Source of the DNA: Candidatus Omnitrophota bacterium
Lineage (GTDB): Bacteria; Omnitrophota; Omnitrophia; Omnitrophales; Aquincolibacteriaceae
NCBI GenBank assembly: GCA_023247135.1
Contig: JAHFHB010000058.1
Span: forward strand, 1-8,955
Direction: 5' to 3'
DNA: 8,955 bases
Shown: positions 5,903 through 8,955 of the stretch, piece by piece
Numbering within the stretch: position 1 is the first letter of the stretch
How the letters are laid out: every line of letters starts with the position of its first letter
Notes under the pieces: model-generated
Database searches by the model: none
What the model saw: the letters and a program-made list of their open reading frames with translations, nothing else
Told to the model about the DNA's origin: nothing
Made by a program: the position numbers and the translations under genes

Positions 5903-7006
5903 TTAGGCCAAGGCAAAGCGGCCATCTTCCTGCCGCCGGATCAAACCGGAAACCTCAAGCGTTAAAAGTTCGGTAAAAAGATCTTCTTGCGGCAAGGCCG
6001 TTTGGGCGCGCATGCGCCCGATCAGCTCATCATAAAAAAGGGGCCCTGCTCCGAGCGATCCAAGCAGCCAGGAAGCCGGAGCCGGCTCTCTTTTTGCAGG
6101 CGGCAGATTTTCGAACTTTTTTTCAGCTGGAATCTCCGGCGTTTTCAGCGCGTAGGCCAGCGCCTCAACAACATCGGCCGCGGACTCTACCAGGACGGCG
6201 CCTTCGCGCAAAAGCTGGTGCGTGCCGCGCGAGGTCCATTGGTCCACAGGCCCGGGCATGGCCAGCACTTCGCGCCCCTGCTCCGCAGCCAAACGCGCCG
6301 TGATCAAAGAACCGCTTTTTAAATGCGCTTCAATCACCAGCACGCCGCGCGCAAATCCGGAGATAATGCGGTTGCGTCGCGGGAAATTCCACGCCTGCGG
6401 GCCGGTTCCAAGCGGAAATTCACTCAGCATAGCGCCTTGCTGTGAAATTTTTTCAAAAAGTTTTTCACTGCCCCGGGGATACACCTGATCCAGGCCGCAG
6501 CCAAGCACCGCGATCGTTCTGCCATGCCGCACGCTGAGTGCGCCTTCATGCGCCGCCTGATCGATGCCGCGCGCAAAGCCTGAGACAACCGTCAGGCCCG
6601 ACTCCGCCAGTTCTCGGCCCAAGCGGCGCGCCTGCTCAAGGCCATAGGAACTCGGGTCACGCGCACCCACCACCGCCACCGCCTGCTCATCCTCGGCAAT
6701 CAGACTTCCTTTGACATAAAGCAAAAGCGGCGCATCTTCTAAAAAACGCAGGCTGACGGGATAATCCGAGTCCTGGTACGTCACAAGGCGGATGCCAAGC
6801 TTCGCACAATTTTCAATTTCCTGCGCCGCCTGAAACCGGCTGGCGGGAGCCGCTTCGCTGAAAAGCTCCGCTCCTCGCACCCGGTTTAAAGATTCCAGCA
6901 GCGGGGTTCCCTGGCGCAAAAGCAAGGCAAGCGCGCGATGGGCTGCGGCCCCCTGCACGGCATTGAATTCGACAATCTGTTCTAATTCTTTCTCAGAAAG
7001 CGGCAT
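5903..7006 (-). CDS. dprA: DNA-processing protein DprA (Smf), RecA loader
   Basis: DprA binds incoming single-stranded DNA in the cytoplasm during natural transformation and loads RecA; it is also widespread in bacteria not known to be competent. The 367 residues show the full architecture: an N-terminal helical SAM/HhH-like domain (about 5-75), the extended Rossmann domain (about 78-285) and a C-terminal winged-helix domain (about 310-367). Motifs are VAVVGARDPSSYG (110-122), SGFARGID (142-149), VLGCGLDQVYP (167-177), LSEFPLG (194-200), FPRRNRIISG (208-217), SGSLITARLAAEQGREV (231-247) and PGPVDQWTSRGTHQLLREGA (251-270). The ATG has GAGGAG six bases upstream, and the stop of the 36-codon gene ahead overlaps that site. 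Co-transcription with the aro genes is likely from the spacing. No other competence gene is present in the window. Identity is secure. Confidence 0.96.
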   Translation of the reverse strand: MPLSEKELEQIVEFNAVQGAAAHRALALLLRQGTPLLESLNRVRGAELFSEAAPASRFQAAQEIENCAKLGIRLVTYQDSDYPVSLRFLEDAPLLLYVKGSLIAEDEQAVAVVGARDPSSYGLEQARRLGRELAESGLTVVSGFARGIDQAAHEGALSVRHGRTIAVLGCGLDQVYPRGSEKLFEKISQQGAMLSEFPLGTGPQAWNFPRRNRIISGFARGVLVIEAHLKSGSLITARLAAEQGREVLAMPGPVDQWTSRGTHQLLREGAVLVESAADVVEALAYALKTPEIPAEKKFENLPPAKREPAPASWLLGSLGAGPLFYDELIGRMRAQTALPQEDLFTELLTLEVSGLIRRQEDGRFALA

Positions 7007-7016
7007 CGGCAGCTCC

Positions 7017-7127
7017 TCACCAGTGATAAAAAAGGGTCCAAAGATAATGCTGATTCAAATAGGCAAAACCCTGCACGATGCAAAACCCAAGCATCATGCC
7101 GGTCGTAAATTTCAAAAAGCCTTTCAT
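7017..7127 (-). CDS. 36-residue putative membrane microprotein between aroB and dprA
   Basis: An ATG at 7127..7125 opens 36 codons ending in TGA at 7019..7017. The product starts MKGFLKFTTGMMLGFC and has one hydrophobic span (about residues 8-24) followed by an aromatic-rich end, LWTLFYHW, suggesting a single-pass membrane peptide. Support for translation is a strong GGAGGG Shine-Dalgarno (7136..7141) with eight bases of spacing, located inside the end of aroB, and the fact that its TGA merges with the GAGGAG site of dprA, a typical coupled layout. It fills the aroB-dprA gap almost exactly. No family is recognised. It could instead be a chance frame acting as spacer. Confidence 0.55.
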   Translation of the reverse strand: MKGFLKFTTGMMLGFCIVQGFAYLNQHYLWTLFYHW

Positions 7128-7129
7128 GG

Positions 7130-8254
7130 TTACAACCCTCCCAATTGATGGAGAACCCGGCGGATCAATCCCGCCGGAATATCCTGACACACTGTGACCT
7201 TGCCGATCCTGACCGGTAAAATAAAGCGGAGACGGCCCGCCTGTTTTTTCTTATCATGCAGCATCGCCCTCATGACATTCTCGGTCTTCACGCTGAAACC
7301 GCGCAGGGACACGGGCAGACCCAGCGAGGCCAAAAGCCAGCCCTGCCTTTCCGCATCTGCCTGCGGCCAGAGCCCAAGCTCCAGCGCCAAAAGCCCGGCC
7401 GCCTGCATGCCGATGCTCACGGCTTCGCCGTGCAAAAGTTTGCGAAACCCGGTCTCTTTTTCAAACGCATGCCCAAACGTATGCCCGTAATTGAGGCTCA
7501 TACGCTCGCCGCGCGTTTCCCTCTCATCGCGGCTCACCACGCCGCCTTTGATGCGGGCGCAGATCGCGACAATGTTCTCAAGCAGCGCCGGCGCGGGCTT
7601 GGCCAGTTTCTGGATATTTTTCTCAAGCAGGCAGAAAAGTTTTGCGTCTTTGATCACGCCGTATTTGACCACTTCCGCCAAGGAGGCCCGGTAGTCGCGC
7701 AAGGACAGAGTCGGCAAGGCCGAAGTGTCCGCAATCACAAGCCGCGGCGGATAAAAAGTTCCGACAAGATTTTTGCCTTCATTCAGATTGATTGCCGTTT
7801 TGCCTCCAATGGCGCTGTCGACCTGCGCCAAAAGCGTGGTCGGTAAATTGACGAACGGTACGCCCCGAAGATACGTTGAAGCCGCAAACCCGGCGGCATC
7901 CCCTGTCACACCGCCGCCCAGTGCGACAATGGCATCGGAACGTTCAAATCCCGCCTTCAGCAAGGCCGCATAAAAATCAAAAAGAGCCTCCCGGGTTTTG
8001 GCTGTTTCGCCTTCCGCAGGCAAAAGATACGTTGAAACCTGCAATCCAGCGCTTTTCAACGAACGAATCACCGCGGACCCGTAACGCCAAAAAACGGGCG
8101 CCTGCGAAACAAGCATGGCTTTGGTTTTGCCGCGCACAATTCCTTTAGGAAAAACACCGGCCTTCGCCGCCAGAGGCCCGGCCTGCCGCAGCAGACCCGC
8201 CCCAATCAAAACTTCGTAGCCGCCTTGCGAGCTTTTAACACCGATTTTCTTCAT
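7130..8254 (-). CDS. aroB: 3-dehydroquinate synthase
   Basis: AroB converts 3-deoxy-D-arabino-heptulosonate 7-phosphate to 3-dehydroquinate, the second step of the shikimate pathway, using NAD and a divalent metal in the cytoplasm. The 374-residue length is near the family norm. The NAD-binding and substrate motifs are ALGGGVTGDAAGFAAS (111-126) and LPTTLLAQVDSAIGGKTAIN (137-156). The metal ligands expected from the family are Glu194 (AEVVKYG), His258 (NYGHTFGHAFE) and His275 (LLHGEAVSIGM), with the usual 17-residue gap between the two histidines. The ATG overlaps the aroK stop as ATGA, so translation is coupled. Residues about 34-45 look slightly longer than in common homologues but do not disrupt any motif. 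Identity is secure. Confidence 0.97.
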   Translation of the reverse strand: MKKIGVKSSQGGYEVLIGAGLLRQAGPLAAKAGVFPKGIVRGKTKAMLVSQAPVFWRYGSAVIRSLKSAGLQVSTYLLPAEGETAKTREALFDFYAALLKAGFERSDAIVALGGGVTGDAAGFAASTYLRGVPFVNLPTTLLAQVDSAIGGKTAINLNEGKNLVGTFYPPRLVIADTSALPTLSLRDYRASLAEVVKYGVIKDAKLFCLLEKNIQKLAKPAPALLENIVAICARIKGGVVSRDERETRGERMSLNYGHTFGHAFEKETGFRKLLHGEAVSIGMQAAGLLALELGLWPQADAERQGWLLASLGLPVSLRGFSVKTENVMRAMLHDKKKQAGRLRFILPVRIGKVTVCQDIPAGLIRRVLHQLGGL

Positions 8255-8766
8255 ACTGCCTTTTTCTCCAAAACCGTCTGAATTTCCGCCGCGACCTGAT
8301 CCGCCGTTTTGCCGTCAGTGACGATTTTCAGATCCGCGGATGTTTCGTAGAGCGTCTTGCGTTCAAGAAAAATACGCTGCAGCGATTCTTTCGGATCCGC
8401 CCCGCTCAAGAGCGGGCGGTTCGCCGCGCGGCGGGTGCGTTTAAAAAGAGTCTCCACCGAAGACTCCAGATAAACGATCTTGCCGTTTTTTTTCATCCAG
8501 GCGATATTCTGCGGGCGCGTCACAATGCCGCCCCCGGTTGCCACAATCTCTGCCCTGCCTGCATCCAGACTCTCAAGCGCCGAAGATTCAAGTTCGCGAA
8601 ACCGGGTTTCACCGTCTACGGAAAAAATGTCTGGAATCAGCCGCCCCGCTCTTTTCTCAATCAAGGCATCCATGTCCGTCCAGGGCAATCCGAGCTTCGC
8701 CGCCAGCCGCTCAGCGGTGACGCTCTTTCCGGACCCCATCATTCCCGTCAAAAAAATTTTAGGCAC
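8251..8766 (-). CDS. aroK: Shikimate kinase
   Basis: Phosphorylates shikimate to shikimate 3-phosphate with ATP, in the cytoplasm. The 171-residue P-loop kinase shows Walker A GMMGSGKS (8-15), the shikimate-binding Asp31 and Asp33 (TDMDALIE), Arg57 (FRELE), the glycine-rich ATGGGIV (76-82), the lid arginine Arg117 (RPLL) and Arg136 in ERKTLYETSAD. Ser15 follows the P-loop lysine, where many family members have Ser or Thr. The start is GTG at 8766..8764, overlapping the aroC end by eight bases. No strong Shine-Dalgarno precedes it, so it probably depends on coupling to aroC. AroK and AroL types cannot be separated by eye. Identity is secure. Confidence 0.96.
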   Translation of the reverse strand: MPKIFLTGMMGSGKSVTAERLAAKLGLPWTDMDALIEKRAGRLIPDIFSVDGETRFRELESSALESLDAGRAEIVATGGGIVTRPQNIAWMKKNGKIVYLESSVETLFKRTRRAANRPLLSGADPKESLQRIFLERKTLYETSADLKIVTDGKTADQVAAEIQTVLEKKAV

Positions 8767-8955
8767 GCAGCAGCTTCAAATAATTCTGGTGATTGGTTTT
8801 GATCTCAATGAGAGAATCTCCGCCGAATTTTTCAAGAAACGCGTCGGCAATCACATAAGCGACCAGCGCTTCGCCGATCACACTGCCGGCCGGCACCGCG
8901 CAAAAATCGGAACGCTCGAAATCCGCTTTTTCCGGCTGTTTGGTCTGCATATTGA
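8759..8955 (-). CDS. aroC: Chorismate synthase, C-terminal end (partial)
   Basis: Only the last 65 codons or so are in the window; the 5' part lies beyond base 8955. AroC makes chorismate from 5-enolpyruvylshikimate 3-phosphate using reduced FMN. The diagnostic stretch is ERSDFCAVPAGSVIGEA, matching the family pattern RSDxCAVPAxxVVxEA, followed by the C-terminal helix AFLEKFGGDSLIEI. A methionine at 8950 is internal to the protein and not its start. It is followed directly by aroK and aroB, an established shikimate cluster that supports the call. Nothing suggests that the gene is broken; it is simply cut by the window edge. Confidence 0.9.
   Translation of the reverse strand, partial: NMQTKQPEKADFERSDFCAVPAGSVIGEALVAYVIADAFLEKFGGDSLIEIKTNHQNYLKLLRA

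Noticed and set aside
1..8955. CRISPR arrays, tRNA, rRNA, insertion sequences or defence genes
   Set aside because: No regular repeats, RNA gene signatures, transposase motifs or terminal inverted repeats were seen; the window is almost fully occupied by coding sequence.

Overview
This window holds nine complete protein-coding genes, one cut gene at each end, and a terminator. Every gene lies on the minus strand, so the biological reading order runs from high to low coordinates. The coding density, short gaps, stop/start overlaps and lipopolysaccharide genes (Kdo transferase and, probably, an MsbA-type exporter) point to a diderm bacterium with a compact, moderately GC-rich genome. The mix suggests an uncultured lineage such as Omnitrophota or another group near the PVC bacteria. 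That is an inference from general gene content; the sequence alone does not prove the phylum.

Region 1 (8955 to 5903): the end of aroC, then aroK, aroB, a 36-codon membrane microprotein and dprA. They overlap or nearly touch and look like one translationally coupled transcript. AroB makes 3-dehydroquinate, AroK phosphorylates shikimate and AroC makes chorismate. DprA, which loads RecA on incoming single-stranded DNA, rides on the same message.

Region 2 (5902 to 5284): a self-contained unit with a candidate sigma-70-type promoter, a strong Shine-Dalgarno, a small RDD-family membrane protein and a very clear intrinsic terminator. It separates dprA from topA, which are often neighbours in bacteria.

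Region 3 (5236 to 1): an unrecognised 132-residue coiled-coil protein, a 151-nt leader with inverted repeats, then topA, xerC and waaA, followed by the first 13 codons of a probable lipid A exporter ABC protein. topA-xerC and waaA-msbA(?) are joined by overlaps, and xerC-waaA by a 3-nt gap. TopA and XerC both act on chromosome topology and segregation; WaaA and the next gene act on lipid A/Kdo.

The most unusual feature is that topoisomerase I carries a complete ThiS-like ubiquitin-fold sulfur-carrier domain at its N-terminus. Its diglycine motif is intact but buried in the chain, ahead of a Pro/Ala/Lys-rich linker. There is no in-frame start codon between the two parts, so the topoisomerase can only be made as the fusion, unless the sequence has an error at a G8 tract that lies exactly at the diglycine. 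The rest of the window is ordinary housekeeping content with a few small uncharacterised proteins.
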